DNA of 64,000 nt from Microbacterium sp. AK031 (GTDB lineage Bacteria > Actinomycetota > Actinomycetes > Actinomycetales > Microbacteriaceae), in the NCBI RefSeq assembly GCF_024807145.1, contig NZ_JANUCA010000005.1, positions 1-64,000 on the forward strand, given 5' to 3'. The notes under the pieces are model-generated. The model ran no database searches. It saw only the letters and a list, made by a program, of their open reading frames with translations, and was not told where the DNA came from. The first letter of the stretch is position 1. Each line of letters starts with the position of its first letter. Below are positions 1 to 8,712 of this stretch, in pieces. A program made the translations under genes and the position numbers.

Positions 1-153
1 CTGCGGTTCTGGTTCGAGAAGGGCTCGGACCTCTCCACACACACGCCCGAGGACCTGCGCCGGGTCGCTGCGACGCTGAATCGTCGACCCCGACCCACTC
101 TCGAGCTACAGACTCCAGCCAACCGACTCAACGAGCTACTACTCGCCGCATGA
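1..153 (+). mobile_element. IS30-family transposase, C-terminal fragment (cut by window edge)
   Basis: The first 50 codons read to a TGA and give the tail of an IS30-type DDE transposase: 'LRFWFEKGSDLS', then 'LNRRPRPTLELQTPA' and a short Leu-rich end. In this family the segment follows the last catalytic Glu and is strongly conserved. The rest of the gene lies left of the window, so I cannot tell whether the element is intact. It points toward the 3' end of leuS on the other strand, so an insertion here would not break leuS. Confident for the family, not for the element name. Confidence 0.8.
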
Positions 154-157
154 CCCC

Positions 158-186
158 GGCGTTGCTCCCACCACTTGACATTGCCC
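158..186. repeat. Probable terminal inverted repeat of the IS30-type element
   Basis: Right after the transposase stop comes a stretch running from 'GGCGTTGCTCCCACC' to 'ACTTGACATTGCCC'. IS30-type elements end in inverted repeats of about 25-30 bp a few bases beyond the transposase stop. The partner repeat is outside the window, so this is inferred from position and style. Confidence 0.4.
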
Positions 187-267
187 GGTCATAACCAACC
201 GAAAGCTCCTTTCAGCATTGCGAGACGGGGGGGTCGTGGATGCGGCGGCGCAGAGCAGGCGGAGCCG

Positions 268-2847
268 TCACCCCTTGACGGCGAAGCTCACGATCTTCGG
301 CGCTCGCACGATGACGCGCATGATCTCCTTGTCGCCGAGCGCACGGATGACGCGCTCATCGGCGCGCGCCAGCGCCTCCAGGTCGGCCTCGCTGATGCGG
401 GCGGGCACCTCGAGCTGCGCGCGCACCTTGCCGCCGATCTGTACGACCGCCGTGACGGTGTCCTCGACGAGCAGCGTCGGGTCGGCCTGACGCCAGGTGA
501 CCAGCCCCACAGAGGGCTCATGGCCGAGGCTCTCCCACATCTCCTCCGCTGTGTGCGGAGCGATGAGGTCGAGCATCACGGCGATCGTCTCGGTGGCCTC
601 GCGCACGGCGGGATCCGCGGCGCCGCTACCTGCGTCGATCGTCTTGCGGGTGAGGTTCACGAGCTCCATCAGACGCGCGACCAGCACGTTGAACTTCGTG
701 TGCTCGACGAGCGCGGGCGCATCAGCGAGCAGGCGGTGTGTGCCACGACGCAGCGCAGCATCGCCGCCCTTGAACAGCACGTCGACGGGGCTGTCCACGT
801 CGTGGCTGAGGCGCAGCGCACGCGCGAGGAACTTCTGCGCACCCGTCATCGAGACGTCGGCCCAGTCCTTGTCGTCCTCCACCGGGCCGGCGAACGCGAG
901 GCCGACGCGCAGTGCGTCTGCGCCGTACTTGTCGAGCTCCTCCTGGAAGAGCACCAGGTTGCCCTTGCTCTTGGACATCTTCGCGCCGTCAAGGATCACC
1001 ATGCCCTGGTTGATCAGACTGCTGAACGGCTCGGTGAAGTCGATCACGCCCATATCGAAGAGCACCTTGGTGATGAACCGCGCGTACAGCAGGTGCAGGA
1101 TCGCGTGCTCGACACCGCCGATGTATGAGTCGACGGGCGCCCAGCGCGACGCTTCCTTCGGGTCGAACGCGACGGTGTCGCTGGTCGGCGAGAGGAAGCG
1201 CAGGAAATACCACGAGCTGTCCACGAACGTGTCCATCGTGTCCGGGTCACGCAGCACCGGGTCGCCGCTCGCCGGGTCGACCGTGCGCACCCACGACTCG
1301 GCAGCTCCAAGCGGAGACGCGCCCTTCGGGGAGAGATCGAGGCCGTCGACGCTCGGCAGCTTCACCGGCAGCTGGTCCTCGGCGACGGGGATGATCCGGC
1401 CGTCCTCCGCGTGCAGCATCGGAATCGGCGTTCCCCAGAACCGCTGACGCGAGATCAGCCAGTCACGCAGGCGGTAGTTCTTGGATGCGCGGCCGGTGCC
1501 GTTCGCCGTCAGCTGCTCGATCGCACGCGCCACGGCGTTGCGCTTGGACAGCCCGTTCAGGTCGCCGGAGTTGATCATCCGTCCCTCGCCTGTGAGGGCG
1601 ATGCCGGTGACAGACGGATGCTGGTCGTCCAGGCTCGGCAGCGTGTCGATCGGCACGCCATCCTCATCGACCTCGATGACGGGCATGGCGCCGGTGATCG
1701 GCGCCGTCGTGTCGACGACCACCTTGACGGGAAGGTCGAAGGCGCGCGCGAAGTCGAGGTCGCGCTGATCGTGGGCGGGAACGGCCATCACGGCACCGTG
1801 ACCGTAGTCGGCGAGCACGTAATCGGCGGCCCAGATCGGCAGCTTCTCGCCATTGACCGGGTTGATCGCGTAGCGCTCCAGGAACACGCCGGTCTTCGGC
1901 CGGTCGGTGGCCTGCCGATCGATGTCTGTGGTCTTCTGCACCTTCGCCAGGTACTCCGCGAAGCGCGCACGCACCTCATCAGAGGCATCCGCCACCAGTT
2001 CGGCGGCGAGTTCGGCATCCGGTGCCACGACGAAGAACGTCGCGCCGTGCAGAGTGTCAGGGCGCGTGGAGAACACCGTCACCGGCTCCTCACGGCCCTC
2101 GATCACGAAGTCGACGTCCGCGCCGATCGAACGGCCGATCCAGTTGCGCTGCATCTGCAGCACCTTGTGCGGCCACGACCCCTCGAGCTGGTTCAGGTCA
2201 TCCAGCAGACGATCTGCGTAGTCGGTGATCTTGAAGTACCACTGCGTCAGCTTCTTCTTGATGACCTCGGCACCGCAGCGCTCACAGCGCCCGTCGATGA
2301 CCTGCTCGTTCGCGAGCACGGTCTGGTCGTTGGGGCACCAGTTGACGGGGCTCTTCTTGCGGTACGCGAGGCCGCGCTCGTGCAGCTTGAGGAACAGCCA
2401 CTGGTTCCAGTGGTAGTACTCCGGGTCGGAGGTGTGCAGCTCGCGCGTCCAGTCGAACGAGACGCCGTAGGCCTTGAAGCCCTCCTTCTGCTGGGCGATG
2501 TTCTGGTAGGTCCACTCCCGCGGGTCGGCACCGCGACGGATCGCCGCATTCTCGGCGGGGAGGCCGAACGAGTCCCATCCGATCGGATTCAGCACATTGT
2601 GCCCACGGTGACGCCAGAAGCGCGCCACGATGTCGGAGTAGAGGTAGTTCTCGGCGTGGCCCATGTGCAGGTCGCCCGAGGGGTACGGGAACATCGCCAG
2701 CACGTACTTGCGCGGGCGGGTGTCCTCAGCACCTCCTGCGAGGAACGTCTCGTCGTCCGCCCAGTACTTCTGCCACTTGGCTTGGATGGCGTGCGCCGAT
2801 GACGACTCGTCGACGGGCTCGGCGGAGGACGACAGATTTTCAGACAA
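268..2847 (-). CDS. leuS: Leucyl-tRNA synthetase
   Basis: Class I aminoacyl-tRNA synthetase charging tRNA-Leu in the cytoplasm. The 859-residue length suits bacterial LeuRS. The HIGH box is HMGH at about residues 61-64 in '[15 protein letters not shown]', and the KMSKS loop is intact in '[10 protein letters not shown]'. The large CP1 editing domain lies between them. The start appears to be TTG: no in-frame ATG or GTG precedes the conserved '[11 protein letters not shown]' segment, and the protein begins '[11 protein letters not shown]'. It lies 75 nt downstream of pabB on the same strand and could be cotranscribed. Its 3' end abuts an IS30-type element. Confidence 0.97.
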   Translation of the reverse strand: MSENLSSSAEPVDESSSAHAIQAKWQKYWADDETFLAGGAEDTRPRKYVLAMFPYPSGDLHMGHAENYLYSDIVARFWRHRGHNVLNPIGWDSFGLPAENAAIRRGADPREWTYQNIAQQKEGFKAYGVSFDWTRELHTSDPEYYHWNQWLFLKLHERGLAYRKKSPVNWCPNDQTVLANEQVIDGRCERCGAEVIKKKLTQWYFKITDYADRLLDDLNQLEGSWPHKVLQMQRNWIGRSIGADVDFVIEGREEPVTVFSTRPDTLHGATFFVVAPDAELAAELVADASDEVRARFAEYLAKVQKTTDIDRQATDRPKTGVFLERYAINPVNGEKLPIWAADYVLADYGHGAVMAVPAHDQRDLDFARAFDLPVKVVVDTTAPITGAMPVIEVDEDGVPIDTLPSLDDQHPSVTGIALTGEGRMINSGDLNGLSKRNAVARAIEQLTANGTGRASKNYRLRDWLISRQRFWGTPIPMLHAEDGRIIPVAEDQLPVKLPSVDGLDLSPKGASPLGAAESWVRTVDPASGDPVLRDPDTMDTFVDSSWYFLRFLSPTSDTVAFDPKEASRWAPVDSYIGGVEHAILHLLYARFITKVLFDMGVIDFTEPFSSLINQGMVILDGAKMSKSKGNLVLFQEELDKYGADALRVGLAFAGPVEDDKDWADVSMTGAQKFLARALRLSHDVDSPVDVLFKGGDAALRRGTHRLLADAPALVEHTKFNVLVARLMELVNLTRKTIDAGSGAADPAVREATETIAVMLDLIAPHTAEEMWESLGHEPSVGLVTWRQADPTLLVEDTVTAVVQIGGKVRAQLEVPARISEADLEALARADERVIRALGDKEIMRVIVRAPKIVSFAVKG

Positions 2848-2871
2848 CGAACGGCCAATCTCAGGAAGCGG

Positions 2872-2900
2872 ACTGCACAGATTTGAACTGCAGAAGTCAA
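2872..2900 (-). promoter_or_regulatory. Possible leuS promoter
   Basis: On the minus strand, TTGACT (2895-2900) and TGCAGT (2872-2877) are 17 nt apart in the pabB-leuS gap. The -35 is good but the -10 is poor, so leuS may instead depend on read-through from pabB. Confidence 0.25.
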
Positions 2901-2922
2901 GAACTTCCAGGATATCCGATAC

Positions 2923-4236
2923 CTACGAACGCCAGGCTTCCGGGAGCTCGGCGCCCAGCGCGGCCAGCGGCGCGCGCGCCTTGGTCGTCACCTCTTCCAC
3001 TTCGGATGCTGCGTCAGAGCCCCACGTGATCCCTCCGCCGGCGCCGACCACGGCGCGATCGCCGTCGATCAGGATGCTGCGGATCACCATCGCAAGATCC
3101 ATCGCGCCGTCCGCGCCGACGTAGCCGAAGCATCCGCTGTACACACCGCGGGGTGCTCCGCCCTCCAACTCATGCAGCAAAGTCATGGCCGACAGCTTCG
3201 GAGCACCGGTCATGCTGCCGGCCGGGAACGCGGCATCCCACAGCCGCCCGACCGTCAGCCCCTCGGCCGGTCGCCCGCTCACCGTGCTGACGAGCTGGTG
3301 CACGGCCGGATACGACTCGACCTGCCACAGTCCGTCGACGCTGATCGTCCCCGGCACGCACACGCGAGAGAGATCATTGCGCATCAGATCGACGATCATG
3401 ACGTTCTCAGCGCGCTCCTTCTCGCTGGCGAGCAGCTCTGCGGCGAGCGCATCGTCGGATGCCGGATCAGCGCCGCGCGGACGCGTGCCCTTGATGGGTC
3501 GAGTGCGGATACGCCCGCTCGACGCATGCAGGAATGTCTCCGGGCTCGCGCTGAGCAGCGCTCTTCCACCGATCCGCACGAATCCGCCATGGTGCGCTGG
3601 CGTCGCTGTCCGCAGCCGCAGGTAGGTCTCGACATCGTCGTGCGACCCGTCGATCTGGAATCGGGTGGTGAGGCAGAGCTGATACGCGTCTCCCGCACGG
3701 ATGGCGTCTCGGCACCGCTGGATGAGTGCCGCGTACTCGCCAGGGGTGTGGCGAGCGGATGCTGTCGCTGGTGTCGTTTCGACTGGTCGCTGCGCTCGCT
3801 CAACGCGTTTCGTCTCACTTCGCTCGCTCAACGATGCGCGGAGGTCCGCCAAGCTCTCCCCCAGCTGCCAGACCGCACCCGTCGCGTGGTCGACGGCCAC
3901 TGCTGCGGTCACCCGCAGCCATGCCGGTCCGCCCTCTGAGCGAGCGGCAGGAGCACCGGCCGCCGCTGCCCCGCTCTCGTAATCCAGCCATCCGACCCAG
4001 CCGCCCCGGAAAGGCGGACCGTCGTGGACGACGGGAGGTGCGACGTCGAGCCGCACGTCCGCCGGGCCCCGCCGATCGATCTCCCCGACCCCGAGCACGC
4101 TCCAGCCGACTGCGGCTCCGGCTCCGGCATCCAGCCAGAACAGCTCCTCATGCCGTGCAGAGAGTGCCCGGAAAAGCGCCACGAGGTCGATGGCCGAATC
4201 AAGGCGGCGGAGCTCGAGCGACGGAAGGCGAGTCAC
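2923..4236 (-). CDS. pabB: Aminodeoxychorismate synthase component I (chorismate-binding)
   Basis: Converts chorismate to 4-amino-4-deoxychorismate for folate synthesis, using ammonia from a PabA partner that is not in this window. The C-terminal chorismate-binding domain has 'RPIKGTRPRGADP', 'ENVMIVDLMRNDLSRV', 'GSMTGAPKLSAM' and 'YSGCFGYV'. The PIKGT lysine is typical of PabB; TrpE usually has Ala there. The GTG at 4236 (VTRLPSLELRR) is chosen because the longer open frame would run through the divergent DedA gene; this gives 437 residues. An insertion reading 'SERSETKRVERAQR' (3774-3833) matches a dispersed repeat also found near 48.65 kb. Confidence 0.88.
   Translation of the reverse strand: MTRLPSLELRRLDSAIDLVALFRALSARHEELFWLDAGAGAAVGWSVLGVGEIDRRGPADVRLDVAPPVVHDGPPFRGGWVGWLDYESGAAAAGAPAARSEGGPAWLRVTAAVAVDHATGAVWQLGESLADLRASLSERSETKRVERAQRPVETTPATASARHTPGEYAALIQRCRDAIRAGDAYQLCLTTRFQIDGSHDDVETYLRLRTATPAHHGGFVRIGGRALLSASPETFLHASSGRIRTRPIKGTRPRGADPASDDALAAELLASEKERAENVMIVDLMRNDLSRVCVPGTISVDGLWQVESYPAVHQLVSTVSGRPAEGLTVGRLWDAAFPAGSMTGAPKLSAMTLLHELEGGAPRGVYSGCFGYVGADGAMDLAMVIRSILIDGDRAVVGAGGGITWGSDAASEVEEVTTKARAPLAALGAELPEAWRS
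3774..3833 (-). repeat. Dispersed repeat, copy A, inside pabB
   Basis: Read on the minus strand, this segment begins TCGTTGAGCGAGCG and contains GAAACGCGTTGAGCGAGCGC. It aligns along about 60 nt with 48647-48705, with a few substitutions and a short indel. Here it is in frame and codes for part of a linker before the PabB catalytic domain. Confidence 0.75.
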
Positions 4237-4265
4237 CTTCTCAGCGTACGGGTCCGTGGAGCACG

Positions 4266-4271
4266 TATTCT
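4266..4271 (+). promoter_or_regulatory. -10 element of leaderless DedA transcript
   Basis: TATTCT ends 7 nt before the GTG at 4279, which would place the transcript start on or next to the start codon. Confidence 0.4.
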
Positions 4272-4278
4272 CGTGAGG

Positions 4279-4962
4279 GTGGACGACATCCTGCTCTGGA
4301 TCCTCGACGCCGTCCAGGCCGTCGATCCTGTCGCCCGCACGCTCATCGCGGGTGTCGCGGTATTGCTGGAGACCAGCATCCTGATCGGCCTCATCGTCCC
4401 TGGCGACACGATCGTGATCATCGCTTCGATGGGGGTCGACGGCATCGTCGAGACCATCGCGATGGTCATCGCCGTTTTGGTGGGCGCGCTGATCGGCGAG
4501 AGCATCGGATTCTGGCTCGGCCGGTGGCTCGGTCCTCGTATCCGCCGGTCCTGGATCGGCCGTCGCGTCGGTGAGGGCCACTGGGAACGTGCGGAACAGT
4601 ACCTGCAGCGTCGTGGCGGACTCGCGATCTTCCTCTCGCGCTTCCTGCCTGTGCTGCATTCGCTCGTGCCCCTGACCGTCGGGATGAGCGCATACTCGTA
4701 CCGCCGCTTCCTGGCATGGACGGCACCAGCCTGCCTCATCTGGGCGACGGCCTACGTCAGCATCACCTCCCTCGCTGCAGGCGGCTTTCGCGAGCTCGTC
4801 GACCGGGTGCACTTCGCCGGGTACATCTTCGTCGGTGTGATCATCGCCTTCCTGCTGCTGATCTACATCGGCAAGAGGCTGCTCACCCGTGGGGAGAGCC
4901 GTCACATGCGCGTCGCTGTGGACGACGCAGATGAGGACACCGCTTCAGACGTGAAAGACTGA
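4279..4962 (+). CDS. DedA/SNARE-associated-domain membrane protein
   Basis: A 227-residue polytopic membrane protein of the DedA family. These proteins affect membrane lipid balance and proton-coupled transport, and some act as undecaprenyl-phosphate or phospholipid flippases. Family marks are 'ETSILIGLIVPGDTIV' near the N terminus, 'GALIGESIGFWLGRWLG' with an acidic residue in the membrane, and 'FLSRFLPVLHSLVPLTVGMSAYSYRRF'. The tail is acidic. A start at 4279 is preferred over GTG 4273 because it sits 7 nt after a TATTCT box. It is divergent from pabB and followed after 4 nt by an App1-type gene. Confidence 0.85.
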   Translation: MDDILLWILDAVQAVDPVARTLIAGVAVLLETSILIGLIVPGDTIVIIASMGVDGIVETIAMVIAVLVGALIGESIGFWLGRWLGPRIRRSWIGRRVGEGHWERAEQYLQRRGGLAIFLSRFLPVLHSLVPLTVGMSAYSYRRFLAWTAPACLIWATAYVSITSLAAGGFRELVDRVHFAGYIFVGVIIAFLLLIYIGKRLLTRGESRHMRVAVDDADEDTASDVKD

Positions 4963-4966
4963 AGCG

Positions 4967-5995
4967 ATGTCCGAAGACAGCGCCCCCCGCGCCAGGATCC
5001 ACTGGTTCGCACGTTTGGAGCACCGCCTGCACGTCTGGCGCGAGAGCCGAGCGCGCCGACGTGGCCGCACGGCGACCGTTCTGCCCTTCGCCGGATACGG
5101 CGGAAGCGGCTGGGTGCGCGTCGTGGGCAGGGTGCTGATCGTTCCTCCTCCCCATCGCACCGAGAGCGGCGAGTACGCGAGTGTGCGCGGGTGGCGCAGC
5201 TTCGTCGGCATCCCGGTCAGCTTCGCGAGCGTGCACATCACGATCGCCGGACGCACGCACGTGGTCGTCGCAGACCGCGGCGGCGTCGTCGACACGGTCA
5301 TCGACGCGGACCTCCCCGCGGGGTGGCAGAGCTTCGCGATGTCGGTCGAGGGGCAGAAGCCGGTCGAGGCGTCCGCGTTCATCGTGGCCGACGACGTCGA
5401 CTTCGGTGTGCTCTGCGACATCGATGACACCGTCATGGTCACCGCCCTTCCCCGTCCGTTCATCGCCGCATGGAATTCCTTCGTGGTCGACGAGCATGCC
5501 CGCCTCCCCGTTCCCGGTATGGCGGTGCTGCTCGAGCAGCTGATGCGTCAGCACCCAGGCTCACCGATGATCTACCTCTCCACGGGTGCCTGGAATGTCG
5601 CGCCGACGCTGAGCCGGTTCATGAGTCGCCATCTGTTCCCCACCGGATCCATGCTTCTCACCGACTGGGGCCCAACGCATGACCGCTGGTTCCGCAGCGG
5701 CCGGGAGCACAAGCTCACGAACCTGCGCCGTCTCGCCGCAGAGTTCCCGCACGTGCGGTGGCTGCTGATCGGCGACGACGGCCAGCATGACGAGGCGATC
5801 TACACCGAGTTCATGCAGGAGCAGCCGGACTCGGTCGCCGGAGTGGCGATCCGCCGGCTGTCCCCCGCCGAGGCCATGCTCGCCGGTGGCCGGGCCACCA
5901 GGGACGACCACCCCGAAGACACCGCACCGTGGGTCGCGGCATCCGATGGTGCGGGGCTCCGCGAACAACTCACCGACGCCGGCATCCTGCACTGA
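4967..5995 (+). CDS. App1-family phosphatase domain protein (DUF2183)
   Basis: A 342-residue cytoplasmic protein whose C-terminal half matches the catalytic domain of App1 phosphatidate phosphatase. The haloacid-dehalogenase motif I is 'LCDIDDTVMVTALP', followed by 'MIYLSTGAWNVAPTLSRFMSRH' and 'RWLLIGDDGQHDEAIYTEF'. The first Asp of DIDDT is the expected nucleophile. Yeast App1 hydrolyses phosphatidate; bacterial homologues are poorly characterised. It starts 4 nt after the DedA stop, so the two are probably cotranscribed and may act on membrane lipids together, which is inference. Confidence 0.85.
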   Translation: MSEDSAPRARIHWFARLEHRLHVWRESRARRRGRTATVLPFAGYGGSGWVRVVGRVLIVPPPHRTESGEYASVRGWRSFVGIPVSFASVHITIAGRTHVVVADRGGVVDTVIDADLPAGWQSFAMSVEGQKPVEASAFIVADDVDFGVLCDIDDTVMVTALPRPFIAAWNSFVVDEHARLPVPGMAVLLEQLMRQHPGSPMIYLSTGAWNVAPTLSRFMSRHLFPTGSMLLTDWGPTHDRWFRSGREHKLTNLRRLAAEFPHVRWLLIGDDGQHDEAIYTEFMQEQPDSVAGVAIRRLSPAEAMLAGGRATRDDHPEDTAPWVAASDGAGLREQLTDAGILH

Positions 5996-6009
5996 GCCGA
6001 TCGACGCGC

Positions 6010-6960
6010 ATGCCTGCACCTGTTCTCGATCACGCGACGTGGACAGATCGCGAACGCGCGCATCGGGTGCGCGCGGATGAGCTCACCGCCGCGCATCGCG
6101 AGCGTGCGGCACGGGGAGACAAGCATCCCGTGTGGGATTTCCTCTTCACCTACTACTCCTACTCGCCGTCGCAGCTGCGCCGCTGGCACCCCGGCGCCGG
6201 CGTGCAGCTCGATGCCGCAGAGGAGAGACTCGGATGGCGCTGGTACTCCCCCGGTGCGGCACCGGGTTCTGCTGTACCGGACGCCGACGCGTTCGCCAGC
6301 GAGAAGGACGCGCTCGCGGGTCTCATCGAGCGGATGCTGCGACGCACAGCCGCCCGGCCCGGACAGTTCGGCTGCTTCGGGCTGCATGAGTGGGCCATGG
6401 TCTACCGCGACCCCGAGCACCGGCACACCGCCCCGCTGCGGCTGGGCCAGGACGGCACCGATGCGGTGGTGGAGGCGCACGACCTGCGCTGCACGCACTT
6501 CGACGCGTTCCGCTTCTTCACGCCGGACGCTGTCCCGCGCAATCGCCAGCGGCTGAGCCGCACCGACCAGCCGGAACTCGAACAGCCGGGATGCCTGCAC
6601 GCCGGCATGGATCTGTACAAATGGGCCACGAAGCTCGGTCCGCTCGTCCCCGGTGAACTGCTGCTGGACACGTTCGATCTCGTGCGTGACATCCGTCTGC
6701 TCGACATGGAGGCGGCGCCCTACGACCTGTCCGCGTGGGGCGTCGTCCCCGTGCCGATCGAGACGGCCGACGGCAAGGCCGAGTACGTCCGCCGCCAGCG
6801 TGCATTCGCCGATCGAGGCAACGAGCTGCGCAGACGGCTGCTGGCGGCGTGGCTCGGTGCGGGTCAGGTTGCCGGGGCGCAGTCCGCGCAGGCCGCCCAG
6901 ACGGCGCCGGATGCCGCGCGCTCCAGCCGCAGCGTCATGGTCCGCTCCGCGGCATCCTGA
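6010..6960 (+). CDS. Conserved actinobacterial protein, often labelled 3-methyladenine DNA glycosylase
   Basis: A 316-residue soluble protein starting MPAPVLDHATW. It has conserved-looking blocks 'DFLFTYYSYSPSQLRRWHPG', 'FGCFGLHEWAMVY', 'LRCTHFDAFRFFTP', 'QPGCLHAGMDLYKW' and 'YDLSAWG', rich in His, Cys and aromatic residues. From memory, homologues in this group are often named 3-methyladenine DNA glycosylase, but I see no helix-hairpin-helix or other motif that supports it. The ordered His/Cys residues could be a metal or cofactor site. It lies 14 nt after the App1 gene, and its last 97 nt overlap the 3' end of the glycosidase gene on the other strand. Confidence 0.6.
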   Translation: MPAPVLDHATWTDRERAHRVRADELTAAHRERAARGDKHPVWDFLFTYYSYSPSQLRRWHPGAGVQLDAAEERLGWRWYSPGAAPGSAVPDADAFASEKDALAGLIERMLRRTAARPGQFGCFGLHEWAMVYRDPEHRHTAPLRLGQDGTDAVVEAHDLRCTHFDAFRFFTPDAVPRNRQRLSRTDQPELEQPGCLHAGMDLYKWATKLGPLVPGELLLDTFDLVRDIRLLDMEAAPYDLSAWGVVPVPIETADGKAEYVRRQRAFADRGNELRRRLLAAWLGAGQVAGAQSAQAAQTAPDAARSSRSVMVRSAAS

Positions 6961-8069
6961 AGGCGGTCAGCCGGCAGCGTGCCGGTGCCAACGGCCGCGG
7001 CGATGCCGGCCGCAAGCTGGCTCGCCGTCTCAGGTGTGGAATGGGCGATCATCAGCACCACGTCGTTGCCGGCCGCGATCGCCGCCACCGCGTTCGCCAC
7101 GGGGTCGGAATACTCCGCGATGCCTGTCGACTGCAGCATTCCCAGATCGTCTGTGATCATGACGCCGTCGAACCCCAGTTCGTCACGGGCGATCTCATGC
7201 CAGCGCGCAGAGAGCGACGCCGGCGCCTCGTCCACGGCCGTATAGTCGAGGTGGCCGAACATCAGCACCGAGGCGCCCGCGTCGATGCCGGCGACGAACG
7301 GCAGCGCGTCGCTCTGCCGCCACTCGTCCAGCGTCTCGTCCGTGCGAGGAATCAGTGCGTGCGAATCACCGGGGGCGGCTCCGTGGCCGGGGAAGTGCTT
7401 GAGCGTGGAGGCGACGAACGGCTCTTCTGCGGTGACCGCCGCTGCGACCCGTTCTGCCGCTGCAACGGGATCGGCACCGAGCGAGCGTCCGTAGATGAAC
7501 GACGAGCTGTCGGACGTAGTGTCGGCGACCACCCCGAAGTTCACGTTCGCCCCACCGCGCGCCGCGAGTGACGCCCGTGCGGCGAATGCGGCGCCGGTCT
7601 CGCCGGCGGGCCGGTCCTTGAGGACCTGCGACGCCGGGAACCGGTCCCATGGCAGCCGCGAAACGTACCCGCCCTCCTGGTCGATCGCGATCAGCGGCGG
7701 CAACGCGGGGTCGACCGTCAGAGCGGCAGTCACCGTACGCAGCTCCGCCTCGCTCGTCGGGACGTTCGCGCCCATCAGGATGAATCCGCCGAGTCCGCCG
7801 GTCTCCATATAGGCGGAGAGCGCGGCCGGATCAGCGGACGGGATGTGGCTCATCACGACGCTCGAGGCCTGCTGCGCGGTGCTCATCTCCGACACGAGCT
7901 TCGCGGCGCGCGCGGCCGGACCACCGGCATCCGCAGGCTCGACCACGGCGGGGCGATGGCTTGCCGAACCAGGTGCCGCTGAGGCCATCCCAGTCGAGAC
8001 CAGTGCGGTCGAGATCACAAGTGCCCCCGCCGCGGCCGCGGCGACCCAGAACGGGAGATGTCGGCGCAT
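6864..8069 (-). CDS. Family 3 glycoside hydrolase, beta-N-acetylhexosaminidase type, exported
   Basis: A 401-residue GH3 enzyme without the second GH3 domain, resembling NagZ and its secreted relatives, which remove N-acetylglucosamine from peptidoglycan fragments. The N terminus is a signal peptide (about residues 1-31). The catalytic domain has 'IAIDQEGG' (128-135), 'KHFPGHG' (224-230), the Asp-Ser-His acid/base loop 'GDSH' (234-237), and the nucleophile segment 'ITDDLGM' (305-311). The start is an ATG 6 nt after TAGGGT. The 3' end overlaps the convergent gene by 97 nt. An extracellular role in wall recycling is inferred. Confidence 0.88.
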   Translation of the reverse strand: MRRHLPFWVAAAAAGALVISTALVSTGMASAAPGSASHRPAVVEPADAGGPAARAAKLVSEMSTAQQASSVVMSHIPSADPAALSAYMETGGLGGFILMGANVPTSEAELRTVTAALTVDPALPPLIAIDQEGGYVSRLPWDRFPASQVLKDRPAGETGAAFAARASLAARGGANVNFGVVADTTSDSSSFIYGRSLGADPVAAAERVAAAVTAEEPFVASTLKHFPGHGAAPGDSHALIPRTDETLDEWRQSDALPFVAGIDAGASVLMFGHLDYTAVDEAPASLSARWHEIARDELGFDGVMITDDLGMLQSTGIAEYSDPVANAVAAIAAGNDVVLMIAHSTPETASQLAAGIAAAVGTGTLPADRLQDAAERTMTLRLERAASGAVWAACADCAPAT

Positions 8070-8075
8070 GCCCCC

Positions 8076-8081
8076 ACCCTA
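8076..8081 (-). promoter_or_regulatory. -10 element of leaderless glycosidase transcript
   Basis: TAGGGT on the minus strand lies exactly 6 nt before the ATG at 8069. Confidence 0.45.
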
Positions 8082-8132
8082 CGTCCTACCCCTCACACCC
8101 GACATGCTTGAATGTGTGCGGAGAGGACCCAC

Positions 8133-8693
8133 ATGTCGACACCGCACGTCCCGCCCGCGAACTGGTACCCGGATCCATCTGGCGGGCAGTACCTGCGCTT
8201 TTGGGACGGCGCGGCGTGGACGACCCACACCCGGCCGACCGCCGATCCCGTGGTCGCTGCGGGCGCGCCGGTGGCAGCGCCGATGGTTCTCTACCCTCAA
8301 CATGTTCCGGTTCACGCTCCCATCGGCGCCTGGCGCGGACCTGTCGATTCCCGACCGCTGGTGCGTAACATGGTCGATGCCGTGCGCGTGTGCGTGCAGA
8401 AGTATGCGCGCTTCGACGGTCGCGCGAGCCGGCCGGAATTCTGGTACGCCGAGCTGACCTCGCTGCTCGTCGTCTTCGCCGCTCTCTTCGTAGTGTGGAT
8501 CCCGTTCGTGGGCTGGCTGGCACTGCTTCTGCTATGGGTGTTCGCCATGGCATCGATCGTGCCGCTGCTGGCCGTGACGGTCAGGCGCCTGAGAGATGCC
8601 GGCTTCCACTGGGCATGGATCTTCCTCTACCTCGCACCGTTCGGCGGCATCGCGCTGCTGATCATGTGCGCGCAGCCGTCGAAGCATCCGTAG
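8133..8693 (+). CDS. DUF2510 + DUF805 membrane protein
   Basis: A 186-residue protein. Residues 1-30 ('PPANWYPDPSGGQYLRFWDGAAWT') are a DUF2510 motif, a short tryptophan-rich module common in actinobacterial membrane proteins. The rest is a DUF805 domain: 'KYARFDGRASRPEFWYAEL' followed by about three hydrophobic helices and 'RRLRDAGFHWAWIFL'. Function is unknown for both modules. The ATG at 8133 is preferred over an upstream frame because GGAGAGGA lies 7-14 nt before it. It converges with the oxidoreductase gene at 8713. Confidence 0.85.
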   Translation: MSTPHVPPANWYPDPSGGQYLRFWDGAAWTTHTRPTADPVVAAGAPVAAPMVLYPQHVPVHAPIGAWRGPVDSRPLVRNMVDAVRVCVQKYARFDGRASRPEFWYAELTSLLVVFAALFVVWIPFVGWLALLLLWVFAMASIVPLLAVTVRRLRDAGFHWAWIFLYLAPFGGIALLIMCAQPSKHP

Positions 8694-8712
8694 CCGCCGC
8701 CGGTGCGCAGGC

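Noticed and set aside
1411..2802. 463-codon plus-strand frame inside leuS
   Set aside because: Shadow frame in high-G+C coding DNA; no family resemblance, while the opposite strand encodes LeuRS.
4237..4905. N-terminal extension of the pabB frame to 4905
   Set aside because: It runs backward through the DedA gene, whose protein sequence is clearly real; PabB begins normally at GTG 4236.
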